A stretch of 44,590 nt of DNA from positions 1 through 44,590 of the forward strand of contig NZ_JBEZFP010000077.1 of NCBI RefSeq assembly GCF_040649515.1. Reading direction: 5' to 3'. The position numbers and the translations under genes are program-made. Shown here piece after piece: positions 7,900 through 15,438 of the stretch. Source of the stretch: Yinghuangia elevatio. Its GTDB lineage: Bacteria > Actinomycetota > Actinomycetes > Streptomycetales > Streptomycetaceae. Position 1 is the first letter of the stretch. Every line of letters begins with the position of its first letter. Under the pieces are notes generated by a model. That model made no database searches. It saw only the letters and a program-made list of their open reading frames with translations, and was not told the DNA's origin.

Positions 7900-8676
7900 T
7901 CAGGCGGTCGGCACGACCATCGGCGTCCCGGTGACGGGATCCGGCACCACGAGGCTCGGCAGGCCGAACACCTCGTCCATCAGCGCGGCGTCCACGATGT
8001 CGCCGGGCGCCCCCTCGGCGCACACCCGGCCGTCCTTCATCGCCACGATGTGGTCCGCGAACCGACACGCCTGATTGACGTCGTGCAGGACCGCGACGAT
8101 CGTGCGCCCGTCGTCGCGCAGTCGGGCGAGCAGGCGCAGCAACTGGTACTGGTGCGCCAGGTCGAGGAAGGTCGTCGGCTCGTCCAGCAGCACGTACGGG
8201 GTCTGCTGCGCGAGCACCATGGCGATCCAGACGCGCTGGCGCTGCCCGCCGGAGAGCCGGGCGACCGGGCGGTCCGCCAGGTCCCGCACGCCCGCCGCGT
8301 CCATCGCCTCGTCGACCGCCCGCATGTCGGCGGCGGTGCGGACGGAGAGCAGCGAGCGGTGCGGGAAGCGCCCGCGGTCCACGAGCTGGCGTACGAGGAT
8401 GTTCTCCGGGGCCGCCAAGTCCTGGGGGAGGAAGGCCATTTCCCGGGCGATGTCCTTGGGGCGGCAATCGTGCACGTCGCGCCCGTCGAGCAGCACCGCT
8501 CCCGTGGACGGCCGCAACAGGCGTACGAGCGCCCGCAGCAGGGTCGACTTGCCGGACGCGTTGGCGCCGATGATCGCGGTGAACGCCCCGTCGGGGAGGG
8601 CGAGGGTGAGGTTCGCCGACACCGTGCGGTCGCCGTACGTGAGGGTGATGTCCTGCGCGGTCAGGCGTGCGGTCAC
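7900..8676 (-). CDS. Ferric-siderophore ABC transporter, ATP-binding protein (FecE/FepC type)
   Basis: 258 residues. Walker A GANASGKST (37-45), signature LSGGQRQR, Walker B YVLLDEPT and the H-loop histidine (AVLHD) are all present. The sequence is of the FepC/FecE/FhuC group that energises import of iron chelates. The GTG start at 8676 overlaps the stop of the upstream permease (GTGA), as do the other junctions of this operon, so the five genes are probably translationally coupled. It is last in the operon. Confidence 0.94.
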   Translation of the reverse strand: MTARLTAQDITLTYGDRTVSANLTLALPDGAFTAIIGANASGKSTLLRALVRLLRPSTGAVLLDGRDVHDCRPKDIAREMAFLPQDLAAPENILVRQLVDRGRFPHRSLLSVRTAADMRAVDEAMDAAGVRDLADRPVARLSGGQRQRVWIAMVLAQQTPYVLLDEPTTFLDLAHQYQLLRLLARLRDDGRTIVAVLHDVNQACRFADHIVAMKDGRVCAEGAPGDIVDAALMDEVFGLPSLVVPDPVTGTPMVVPTA

Positions 8677-9779
8677 GATCGTTTGACTTCCTTGAGGAGC
8701 AGCAGCAGGAGGTACGCGCCGCCGATCGCGGTGGTCACCACGCCGACCGGCAGCGTCACCGGCGCAAGCACGGTCTGCGCGACCAGGTCGGCGCTCAGCA
8801 GCAGGACGGCTCCGGTCAGCGCCGCGGGGACGAACTGGATGCCCGGCGACCGGGTGATCGCACGGCCGAGGTGCGGGGCGGCGAGTGCGACGAACGCGAT
8901 CGGGCCGGTGATCGCGGTCACGGTGGCGGTGCAGCCGGCGCCCGCGACGACGGCCAGCAGGCGGTGCCGGTTGAGGCGGACGCCCGACGTCACCGCGATC
9001 GCGTCGCCGAGTGCGGCCTGTTGGGTCGCTCGCGCGTTGAGCACGAGCAGCACCGCGAGCACGGCGGCGACGACGAACGCCACGTCCAGGTCGGCCCAGT
9101 CCACACCGTTGAGCGAACCGATGTTCCACATCTCGGCGGCGATCGCGATGTCCAGGTCGGCGCGCAGGATGATCCACGAATTGACCGCGGTGAGCATGGC
9201 GTTCACCGCGATGCCGATCACGATGAGCCGGTGGCCGCCGAAGCCGGAGCGCGTGGAGAGGGCGAGGACCACAGCCGCGGTCAGCAGGCCTCCCACGACG
9301 GAGCCCGCCGCCGTCGAGGCGGTGGATCCCTCGATCACCACCATCACGGTGAGCGCGCCGGTGTAGGAGCCGACGTCGAGCCCGATCACGTCCGGGCTGC
9401 CCAGTTCGTTGCGCGTCAGGTTCTGGAACACCGCCCCGGCGCAGCCCAGCAGCGCGCCGAACAGGCAGGCCGCGACGACCCGGGGCAGGCGCCACTCGCG
9501 TACGACGACGGACAGGTCGCCGTGCCCGGCGAGGGCGTCGGCCACGTCGAGCGGGTTGCTCCAGGTGTCCCCGCGGCACAGGCCGGCCGCGGCGAAGCCC
9601 AGGAGCAGCACCAGCAGCACGGCCATTCCGCCGATCGCGCGGGGCTCGACGCCGAGGGCACGGCAGGCCCGGGTGATCGGCCCGGGGCGGTACGCCGCCT
9701 GCGGCCGCGCGGCTTTGCCCGGCTCCGGTGCGTGCGGGGCCGAGTCGGCCGCTGGGAGCGTCCGCGTCGGCCCGGTCAC
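8673..9779 (-). CDS. Ferric-siderophore ABC transporter permease (FecCD family), second subunit
   Basis: 368 residues, predicted polytopic inner-membrane protein of the FecCD/BtuC family, with GLCRGDTWSNPLDV, RLPRVVAACLFGALLGCAGAVFQNLTRNELGSPDVIG and GPIAFVALAAPHL typical of these permeases. The N-terminal 45 residues are hydrophilic. I chose the GTG at 9779 because it overlaps the preceding stop as GTGA and has GGGAG upstream. It pairs with the permease encoded at 9776-10828 as a heterodimer. Confidence 0.93.
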   Translation of the reverse strand: MTGPTRTLPAADSAPHAPEPGKAARPQAAYRPGPITRACRALGVEPRAIGGMAVLLVLLLGFAAAGLCRGDTWSNPLDVADALAGHGDLSVVVREWRLPRVVAACLFGALLGCAGAVFQNLTRNELGSPDVIGLDVGSYTGALTVMVVIEGSTASTAAGSVVGGLLTAAVVLALSTRSGFGGHRLIVIGIAVNAMLTAVNSWIILRADLDIAIAAEMWNIGSLNGVDWADLDVAFVVAAVLAVLLVLNARATQQAALGDAIAVTSGVRLNRHRLLAVVAGAGCTATVTAITGPIAFVALAAPHLGRAITRSPGIQFVPAALTGAVLLLSADLVAQTVLAPVTLPVGVVTTAIGGAYLLLLLLKEVKRS

Positions 9780-10828
9780 AGGGCACTCCCTTCGTAGCGC
9801 CGCACGGCCCAGATGAGGACCGGCGCGCCGAAGAAGGCGGTGACCACGGCCACCGGCACCTCTCCGGTCGGCAGCAGCAGTCGGCCCGTGACGTCGGAGG
9901 CGAGCAGCAGCACCGGTCCTAGAAGCGCGCTGTACGCCAGCAGCCACGGCACCGACCCGCCCGCGGGGCGCCGCACGATGTGCGGAACCATCAGGCCCAG
10001 AAAGGCGATCGGCCCCGCGACGGCGGTCGCGGTGCCGGCCAGCACGGTCACGACGGCGAGTACCGCGACGCGAGTGCGGACCACATGGGCGCCGAGGCCG
10101 TGCGCGACGTCCTCGCCCAGGGCGAGCGTGTTGAGCGCCCCGGTGAGCAGGAACGCGCCGATCAGCGCGCCCACGATCAGCAGCACCGGCAGCAGGAGCG
10201 GCACCTGTTCGCGGCCCGCGAGGGAGCCCACGCTCCAGAAGCGGTAGTGGTCGAAGGCGTCCGGGTCCAGGATGCGCAGCGACAGCGAGACGCCGGTGAG
10301 CACGGAACCGAGTGCGACGCCGGCCAGCACCAGCCGCAACGGCGAGGTGCGGCCGACGGCGTGGACCACGACGCCCGCGACGAGCGCCCCGGCCAGCGCC
10401 AGCGACACCTGTACGTCCTGGCGCCCCGCGATGCCCGTCGTCGCGCCGACCGTCACCGCGAAGCCCGCGCCCTGGGTGATCCCGAGAAGGCCGGGCTCCG
10501 CCAAGGGGTTCCGGGTCAGGGTCTGGGTCAGGGCCCCGGCCACACCGAGCGCCGCGCCCACGCAGATCCCCAGGACGGTGCGCGGGACCCGGATGTCACG
10601 GATCGTCAGATCGGTGTCACGCCCTGCGGGATCGGTGAGCGCGCGCCAGACGTCGCCGAGCGGTATCGACCGGGCGCCCATGGCGAGGCTGAGCCCGCAG
10701 ACCACCGTGAGCAGGGCGACGAGGCCGACGAGCAGCAGGATCTTGCCCGGGGCGGCCCCGGAGGCCGGCTCGGTGCGCGGGACTTGCCGGGTCTCGGGGA
10801 CCTCTTCAGTCTTCGAGTCCGGCGACAC
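9776..10828 (-). CDS. Ferric-siderophore ABC transporter permease (FecCD family), first subunit
   Basis: 350 residues with many hydrophobic helices and the FecCD signatures RVPRTVLGICVGAALGVAG, LTRNPLAEPGLLGI and GPIAFLGLMVPHIVR. The GTG start at 10828 lies inside the 3' end of the siderophore-interacting protein gene (23-bp overlap). It probably dimerises with the other FecCD subunit and docks with the lipoprotein and the ATPase of the same operon. Confidence 0.93.
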   Translation of the reverse strand: MSPDSKTEEVPETRQVPRTEPASGAAPGKILLLVGLVALLTVVCGLSLAMGARSIPLGDVWRALTDPAGRDTDLTIRDIRVPRTVLGICVGAALGVAGALTQTLTRNPLAEPGLLGITQGAGFAVTVGATTGIAGRQDVQVSLALAGALVAGVVVHAVGRTSPLRLVLAGVALGSVLTGVSLSLRILDPDAFDHYRFWSVGSLAGREQVPLLLPVLLIVGALIGAFLLTGALNTLALGEDVAHGLGAHVVRTRVAVLAVVTVLAGTATAVAGPIAFLGLMVPHIVRRPAGGSVPWLLAYSALLGPVLLLASDVTGRLLLPTGEVPVAVVTAFFGAPVLIWAVRRYEGSAL

Positions 10829-11633
10829 CGCGCCTCCAGTACCCGGTGAACAGGGCGTCGAGGCGGTCCTTGGCCCACGCGCGCAACGGCTTGATGTCGT
10901 CGGCCTCGCCCGCCGCGAACAGGAAGACCCGTCCGGCGGGGAGCGGCAGTTCGCGTACGGTGCCGGCGAGACCGGACGTGTCGCCGCGGGTCAGCCAGAC
11001 CACCTCGACGCCCGGGCGCTCGGCGAGCGGGTACCGGTGCTCGTCGCGGTGCCCGGTCTCGACCACGAGGTGCGCCGACACGTCCCGCGGGGACTCCTCC
11101 AGCCACCGTGCCGCAGCCGGCAGCGCGGTGGTGTCGACGGCGAAGAGGTAGTGGTCGTAGTTGTGCGGGAACGCCTTGGCTCCGGGCGGCCCGGCGATCG
11201 CGACGTCATCGCCGGGTTCGGCGGCGACCGCCCAGTCCGAGGCCACCCCGCCGGGGTGCACGACGAAGTCGATGTCCATCTCGCGGGCCCCGGCGTCGTA
11301 CCGCCGCGCCGTGTACCGGCGGCTGACCGGCGACGGCTTCGGCCAGGTCAGCGACTGCTCGTCGTCGGGCACCGGCAGACGCAACGTGCCGTCCGGGTCC
11401 GGGAAGACGATCTTGAAGTGATCGTCGCACTGGTAGGAGTGGAAGCCTTCGAGACCCGGGCCGCCGACGGTGAGGCGGAGGATCGACGAGGTCACGTACT
11501 CCTTGCGCAGCAGCGTGACGGTGCGGATGTGGATCGGGTAGCCGATCTTGGCGATGCCTTCGCCGTCCGCGTGGTGGGCGGCGACGCGCGGGCCGGGGTT
11601 GTCGCGTTCGATGAGCACGGCGGATCCGATCAC
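10806..11633 (-). CDS. Siderophore-interacting flavoprotein (SIP / ferric-chelate reductase)
   Basis: 275 residues of the SIP family: N-terminal FAD-binding barrel (about 20-135; SRRYTARRYDAGAREMDIDFVVH), then a NAD(P)H-binding half ending in LFAAGEADDIKPLRAWAK. Family members reduce Fe(III) in imported siderophores to release iron in the cytoplasm. I chose the GTG at 11633 because it overlaps the binding-protein stop (GTGA); the frame stays open upstream only as an antisense-like shadow. Its place between binding protein and permeases links import with reductive release. Confidence 0.93.
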   Translation of the reverse strand: MIGSAVLIERDNPGPRVAAHHADGEGIAKIGYPIHIRTVTLLRKEYVTSSILRLTVGGPGLEGFHSYQCDDHFKIVFPDPDGTLRLPVPDDEQSLTWPKPSPVSRRYTARRYDAGAREMDIDFVVHPGGVASDWAVAAEPGDDVAIAGPPGAKAFPHNYDHYLFAVDTTALPAAARWLEESPRDVSAHLVVETGHRDEHRYPLAERPGVEVVWLTRGDTSGLAGTVRELPLPAGRVFLFAAGEADDIKPLRAWAKDRLDALFTGYWRRGVAGLED

Positions 11634-12637
11634 TTGGCCAGGAGAGGGGCGAGAGCCTGGTCCACGGAGTCGAGCGTGCGCTGCGCCTGCGCGTACGTCG
11701 CCGCCGCCGTGTACCGGATCGGGTAGGCCTTGCCGGCCTTGACCGCGGGCAGGTTCTTCCACAGCGGCGAGTCGAGGACGTACTGCACGCCGGCGCTCGG
11801 GGTGCCGTCGTCCTGGACCGTGTACGTGATCACGTCCGCCTCGCCCAGGCTGGCGGGCAGCTCCTCGATGGACGGCGTCTCCGAGACCGCGGACGAACCG
11901 CCCGTGTCCTTCTTGACCTGGCCGTAGTAGTTCAGGCCGATGTCCTGCGCGATGTTGGTGCCCCACGAACCGGCGAACTCGCGCTGGAAGGTGCCCTGCG
12001 AGGTCTCGTTGTACGCGCCGAGGTGGCCGAACTTGAGGCCGCCGACGGCGCCCGCGTATTTGGCCTTCAGCTCCTCGGTCCGCTTCTCGTACGCCTTGCG
12101 GGTCTCCTCGGTGTGGCCCGCGCGTCCCGCGGCGTCGGCCTGACGGGCCGACAGTTCGCGCCAGGCGGACGGCAGGCTGGGGCCGATCGCGACCACCGGC
12201 GCGATCGACTCCAGGCGCTTGAGGTCGATCTCGCCGAGCACCGGCTTGGGCACGCCGATGATGATGAGGTCCGGCTTCGTGGCGGCGATGGCCTCGTAGT
12301 TGGTCTCCTTGGCCGTCGCGCCGCCGATCTTGTGGAGCTTGTCGTAGTCGGTCCGCTCCTGAGGGGTCATCAGCCCGAGGCCGCGCGGCCAGGTGGATAT
12401 GCCGACGAGCGGGGCCTTCGCCTCGATCAGCACCGGCACCGCGTACCCGGTCGCGACCACGCGCTTGGGGTCGACCGGGATGGTGATCTGCCCGTTGTCG
12501 GCGGCGACCACGCGCGTCGCGCCCTTGCCCCCGCTCGCGTCGCCGTCGGAGTGGGACCCGCAGCCCGCCAGGAGCGCGGCCGCGGTCACGGTGGCCAACC
12601 CGGCCGAGACGATTCGGAGCGGCGGACGAACGGACAT
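11630..12637 (-). CDS. Siderophore-binding lipoprotein (FepB/FecB-like substrate-binding protein)
   Basis: 335 residues. A signal sequence with lipobox LLAGC (Cys26) anchors it on the outer face of the membrane. The helical-backbone periplasmic-binding fold is shown by VDPKRVVATGYAVPVLIEAKAPLVGI, YEAIAATKPDLIIIG and LGEADVITYTV. It captures ferric siderophore for the FecCD permeases. The ATG at 12637 has AGGAAA upstream; longer in-frame starts would put codons between the iron box and the signal peptide. First gene of the uptake operon, with the iron box 59 bp upstream. Confidence 0.94.
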   Translation of the reverse strand: MSVRPPLRIVSAGLATVTAAALLAGCGSHSDGDASGGKGATRVVAADNGQITIPVDPKRVVATGYAVPVLIEAKAPLVGISTWPRGLGLMTPQERTDYDKLHKIGGATAKETNYEAIAATKPDLIIIGVPKPVLGEIDLKRLESIAPVVAIGPSLPSAWRELSARQADAAGRAGHTEETRKAYEKRTEELKAKYAGAVGGLKFGHLGAYNETSQGTFQREFAGSWGTNIAQDIGLNYYGQVKKDTGGSSAVSETPSIEELPASLGEADVITYTVQDDGTPSAGVQYVLDSPLWKNLPAVKAGKAYPIRYTAAATYAQAQRTLDSVDQALAPLLAK

Positions 12638-12695
12638 TTGGTTTCCTTTGGGTCGAACGGCGGTCAGGCGCCCCCAATCGGTCGGCGCGGCCAAC

Positions 12696-12714
12696 TTAGG
12701 CTAGCCTCACCTGA
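12696..12714. promoter_or_regulatory. Iron box (DmdR/IdeR-type operator)
   Basis: TTAGGCTAGCCTCACCTGA matches the actinobacterial iron-box consensus TTAGGTTAGGCTCACCTAA at 16 of 19 positions. It lies in the 107-bp region between the divergent siderophore-binding gene (start 12637) and the AraC gene (start 12745), so iron-loaded DmdR/IdeR probably represses one or both. Confidence 0.85.
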
Positions 12715-12744
12715 GTCTTGGCGGTTGTCCGGAAAGGTCACCTG

Positions 12745-13557
12745 ATGTCGATCAGAGGACAGGACGTGGGCGGCGATCCGATCGCCTGCGACGCGTTCGG
12801 GTATGGCCTCGGACGGCCCACGGGCATCCTGGTCCTGCTCTACCGAGCGGACGGGCCCATGGGATTCGGCGCCGTCCGCCACGACCTGCTCCACCAGCTC
12901 TACTGGTCGCCGGACGGAATGCTCTCGGCGGTGTACGGCGGCCGCTCCTGCTTCACCGCGCCGGGAGAGGCCTTCTGGGCGGAACGCGGGGTCAGCCACG
13001 AGGTGCGCGCCGCCGACCGGCAGACCGTCTACCGCCTGTGCCTGCGCGAAGTGCCGGACCCCCTGGCCGGGTTCCGCCGCGGCCACGTGGCGGTCGGCGC
13101 GCGGGCGACGCGCCTCGTCCAGGAGATCGCCACCCCCGGGTACGACGAACGCCTGGCGCTGGAGGCCCGCGGGCGGATCCTGTCCGACCTCGCGCCGATC
13201 ACCCCGGACGTCGCCGCGCAGTGCGCGGACGGCAAGGGCTTCGCCCGCGCCGTCGCCCGCGCGATGAGCCACGACCCGGCCGACCCGACCCGCCTCGACG
13301 AGTGGGCGGAACAACTGCACATCAGCGCCAAGACCCTCCAGCGGGACTTCGTACGCGAGTTCGGCATGTCCTTCAGCCGGCACCGCACGACCCTGCGGCT
13401 CCGGGCGGCCCGCGCCCTGCTCGTCGTCGAACCGGTCTCCGTGGTGGCCCATCGCGTGGGGTACTCCAGCGTCTCGGCGTTCGTCGTGGCGTTCGCGAAG
13501 GAGTACGGATCGCCGCCCGGCCAGTACTCCCGCGCCCGCCTCGCCTCGCCGGTCTGA
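12745..13557 (+). CDS. AraC-family transcriptional regulator
   Basis: 270 residues: an N-terminal cupin-like sensing domain (about 1-110) and a C-terminal double helix-turn-helix (about 190-268; LDEWAEQLHISAKTLQRDF and VAHRVGYSSVSAFVVAFAKEYG). I chose the ATG at 12745 (GGAAAGG upstream) since the earlier in-frame TTG would sit just beyond the iron box. Divergent from the siderophore operon across that box, it likely acts as a siderophore-responsive activator, as many AraC regulators of uptake operons do. That role is inferred. Confidence 0.9.
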   Translation: MSIRGQDVGGDPIACDAFGYGLGRPTGILVLLYRADGPMGFGAVRHDLLHQLYWSPDGMLSAVYGGRSCFTAPGEAFWAERGVSHEVRAADRQTVYRLCLREVPDPLAGFRRGHVAVGARATRLVQEIATPGYDERLALEARGRILSDLAPITPDVAAQCADGKGFARAVARAMSHDPADPTRLDEWAEQLHISAKTLQRDFVREFGMSFSRHRTTLRLRAARALLVVEPVSVVAHRVGYSSVSAFVVAFAKEYGSPPGQYSRARLASPV

Positions 13558-13564
13558 AGGCCGC

Positions 13565-13595
13565 TGAAACCGCGGTGAAACCGCACTGAACCGCC
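13565..13595 (+). repeat. Three direct repeats at 11-bp intervals upstream of the exporter genes
   Basis: TGAAACCGC starts at 13565 and 13576, and a third copy (TGAACCGC) starts at 13587, giving an exact 11-bp period. Activators of the SARP class bind heptamer direct repeats spaced 11 bp. The site lies 20-50 bp upstream of the ATG at 13616. The binding protein is unknown. Confidence 0.6.
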
Positions 13596-13615
13596 TCGGG
13601 CGCAGGCTCGGCGGC

Positions 13616-14650
13616 ATGACCACAACGACCGGCGAACCCGCGATCGCGGCCACAGGGCTGCGCAAGGCGTACGGCAGCAAGACCGTCCTCGACGGCATCG
13701 ACCTCCACGTCCCGGCCGGCACCGTCTTCGCGTTGCTCGGACCCAACGGCGCCGGCAAGACCACAGCCGTGCAGATCCTTTCCACCCTCATCGGCGCCGA
13801 CGCCGGAGAGATCCGGGTCGGCGGCCACGACCTGGCCGCCGACCCTCAGGCGGTACGCGCCGCGATCGGCGTCACCGGGCAGTTCTCCGCCGTCGACAAC
13901 CTGATCACGGCCAGGGAGAACATGCTGCTCATGGCCGACCTGAACCACCTTTCGCGCCGCGAGGGCCGCCGGGTCGCCGAGGAGTTGCTCGGCCGGTTCG
14001 ACCTGGCGGACGCGGCCGGCAAACCGCCGATCACGTACTCCGGCGGCATGCGCCGCCGCCTCGACCTCGCCATGACCCTGGTCGGGCGGCCCCGTATCAT
14101 CTTCCTCGACGAGCCGACCACCGGCCTGGACCCGCGCAGCCGCCACAACATGTGGCAAATCATCGGAGAGCTGGTGACCGGCGGCGTCACCGTCTTCCTC
14201 ACCACGCAGTACCTGGAGGAGGCCGACCGGCTCGCCGACCGGATCGCCGTGCTGAACGACGGGAGGATCGCCGCCGAGGGCACCTCCGCGGAACTCAAGC
14301 GGCTCGTCCCCGGCGGGCACGTGCGCCTGCGGTTCGCCGAGCCGTTCGCGTACGAGAACGCGGTCGACGCCCTGCGCGAGGTCACCCGGGACGACGATTC
14401 GCTGTCCCTGACCATCCCCAGCCGAGGCAGCCAGCGCGAACTGCGCGGCATCCTCGACCGGCTGGACGCCGCCGGGGTCGAGGCGGACGAACTGACCGTG
14501 CACACGCCCGACCTCGACGACGTGTTCTTCGCACTCACCGGCCACCCCGCCGCCGCGGGCGGCGATCCTGTCGACCCGGTCGGCGCGGTCGATCCTGTCG
14601 ACCCCGTGGAAGAGGCTCCCTCCGCCGACCGCAAGGAGACCGTCCGATGA
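13616..14650 (+). CDS. ABC exporter ATP-binding protein, DrrA-like
   Basis: 344 residues. Walker A GPNGAGKT (about 44-51), signature YSGGMRRRLDLA, Walker B IIFLDEPT and H-loop TTQYLEEAD. The C-terminal region (LTVHTPDLDDVFFALTGH) is of the daunorubicin-resistance DrrA type. Beyond it is a repetitive tail rich in DPVDPV encoded by a short tandem repeat (about 14564-14607). The stop overlaps the permease start as ATGA. DrrAB-type pumps export drugs, antibiotics or lipids; the substrate is unknown. Confidence 0.93.
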   Translation: MTTTTGEPAIAATGLRKAYGSKTVLDGIDLHVPAGTVFALLGPNGAGKTTAVQILSTLIGADAGEIRVGGHDLAADPQAVRAAIGVTGQFSAVDNLITARENMLLMADLNHLSRREGRRVAEELLGRFDLADAAGKPPITYSGGMRRRLDLAMTLVGRPRIIFLDEPTTGLDPRSRHNMWQIIGELVTGGVTVFLTTQYLEEADRLADRIAVLNDGRIAAEGTSAELKRLVPGGHVRLRFAEPFAYENAVDALREVTRDDDSLSLTIPSRGSQRELRGILDRLDAAGVEADELTVHTPDLDDVFFALTGHPAAAGGDPVDPVGAVDPVDPVEEAPSADRKETVR

Positions 14651-15438
14651 GCCCGCTGTCCCTGACCGTCCGCGACTCGACCACGATGCTGCGCCGCAAC
14701 CTGCTGCACGCCCGGCGCTACCCCTCGTTGACGCTCAACGTGCTCCTCACTCCGGTCGTGCTGCTGCTGTTGTTCGTGTACGTCTTCGGCGACACCATGA
14801 GCGCCGGCATCACCGGCAGCGTCGACCGCGACGTGTACGTCACCTACCTGCTGCCCGGCATCCTCGTGATGACCATCGGCGGAACCGCGCTCGGCACCGC
14901 CGTGTCGGTGGCCGGCGACATGTCGCAGGGCATCATCGACCGGTTCCGAACCATGGCGATCTCCCGCGCCTCGATCCTCGTCGGGCACGTCGTCGGCGCG
15001 GTGCTCAAGACGCTGATGTCGCTGGCGTTCGTGCTGGCCCTGGGGCTCGCCATCGGATTCCGGCCGGAGGCCGACGCGTTCGACTGGATCGCCGCCGTCG
15101 GCGTGCTCACGCTTGCGAGCCTGGCGCTCACCTGGATCGCCGTCGCGCTCGGCATGGCGAGCCCCACTCCCGAAGGGGCGAGCAACAACGGGCTGCCGCT
15201 GATGCTGCTGCCGTTCCTGAGCAGCGCGTTCGTACCGCTGGACGCGATGCCGGGATGGTTCCGGCCCATCGCCGAGTACCAGCCTTTCACCCCGGTCATC
15301 GAGACGCTCCGCGGTCTGCTGCTCGGCGACCCGATCGGTGCGAAGAACGCGGTCCTGGCCGTGGCGTGGTGCGTCGTCCTCAGCGTGCTGGGCTACCTGT
15401 GGTCGAAGACGCTGTTCAACCGCGAGTCGCGACGCTGA
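14647..15438 (+). CDS. ABC-2 type exporter permease, DrrB-like
   Basis: 263 residues with about six membrane helices and ABC-2 features (VTYLLPGILVMTIGGTALGTA, IDRFRTMAISRASILVGHVV, NNGLPLMLLPFLSSAFVPLDAMP). The start overlaps the ATPase stop by 4 bp, so the two subunits are coupled. Its 3' end overlaps the convergent AfsR-like gene by 23 bp, leaving no room for a terminator between them. Confidence 0.93.
   Translation: MSPLSLTVRDSTTMLRRNLLHARRYPSLTLNVLLTPVVLLLLFVYVFGDTMSAGITGSVDRDVYVTYLLPGILVMTIGGTALGTAVSVAGDMSQGIIDRFRTMAISRASILVGHVVGAVLKTLMSLAFVLALGLAIGFRPEADAFDWIAAVGVLTLASLALTWIAVALGMASPTPEGASNNGLPLMLLPFLSSAFVPLDAMPGWFRPIAEYQPFTPVIETLRGLLLGDPIGAKNAVLAVAWCVVLSVLGYLWSKTLFNRESRR

Noticed and set aside
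10806..12677. Single fused protein of about 620 residues including the siderophore-interacting protein
   Set aside because: The N-terminal half is a shifted-frame shadow of the binding-protein gene; the GTG at 11633 with GTGA overlap is the true start.
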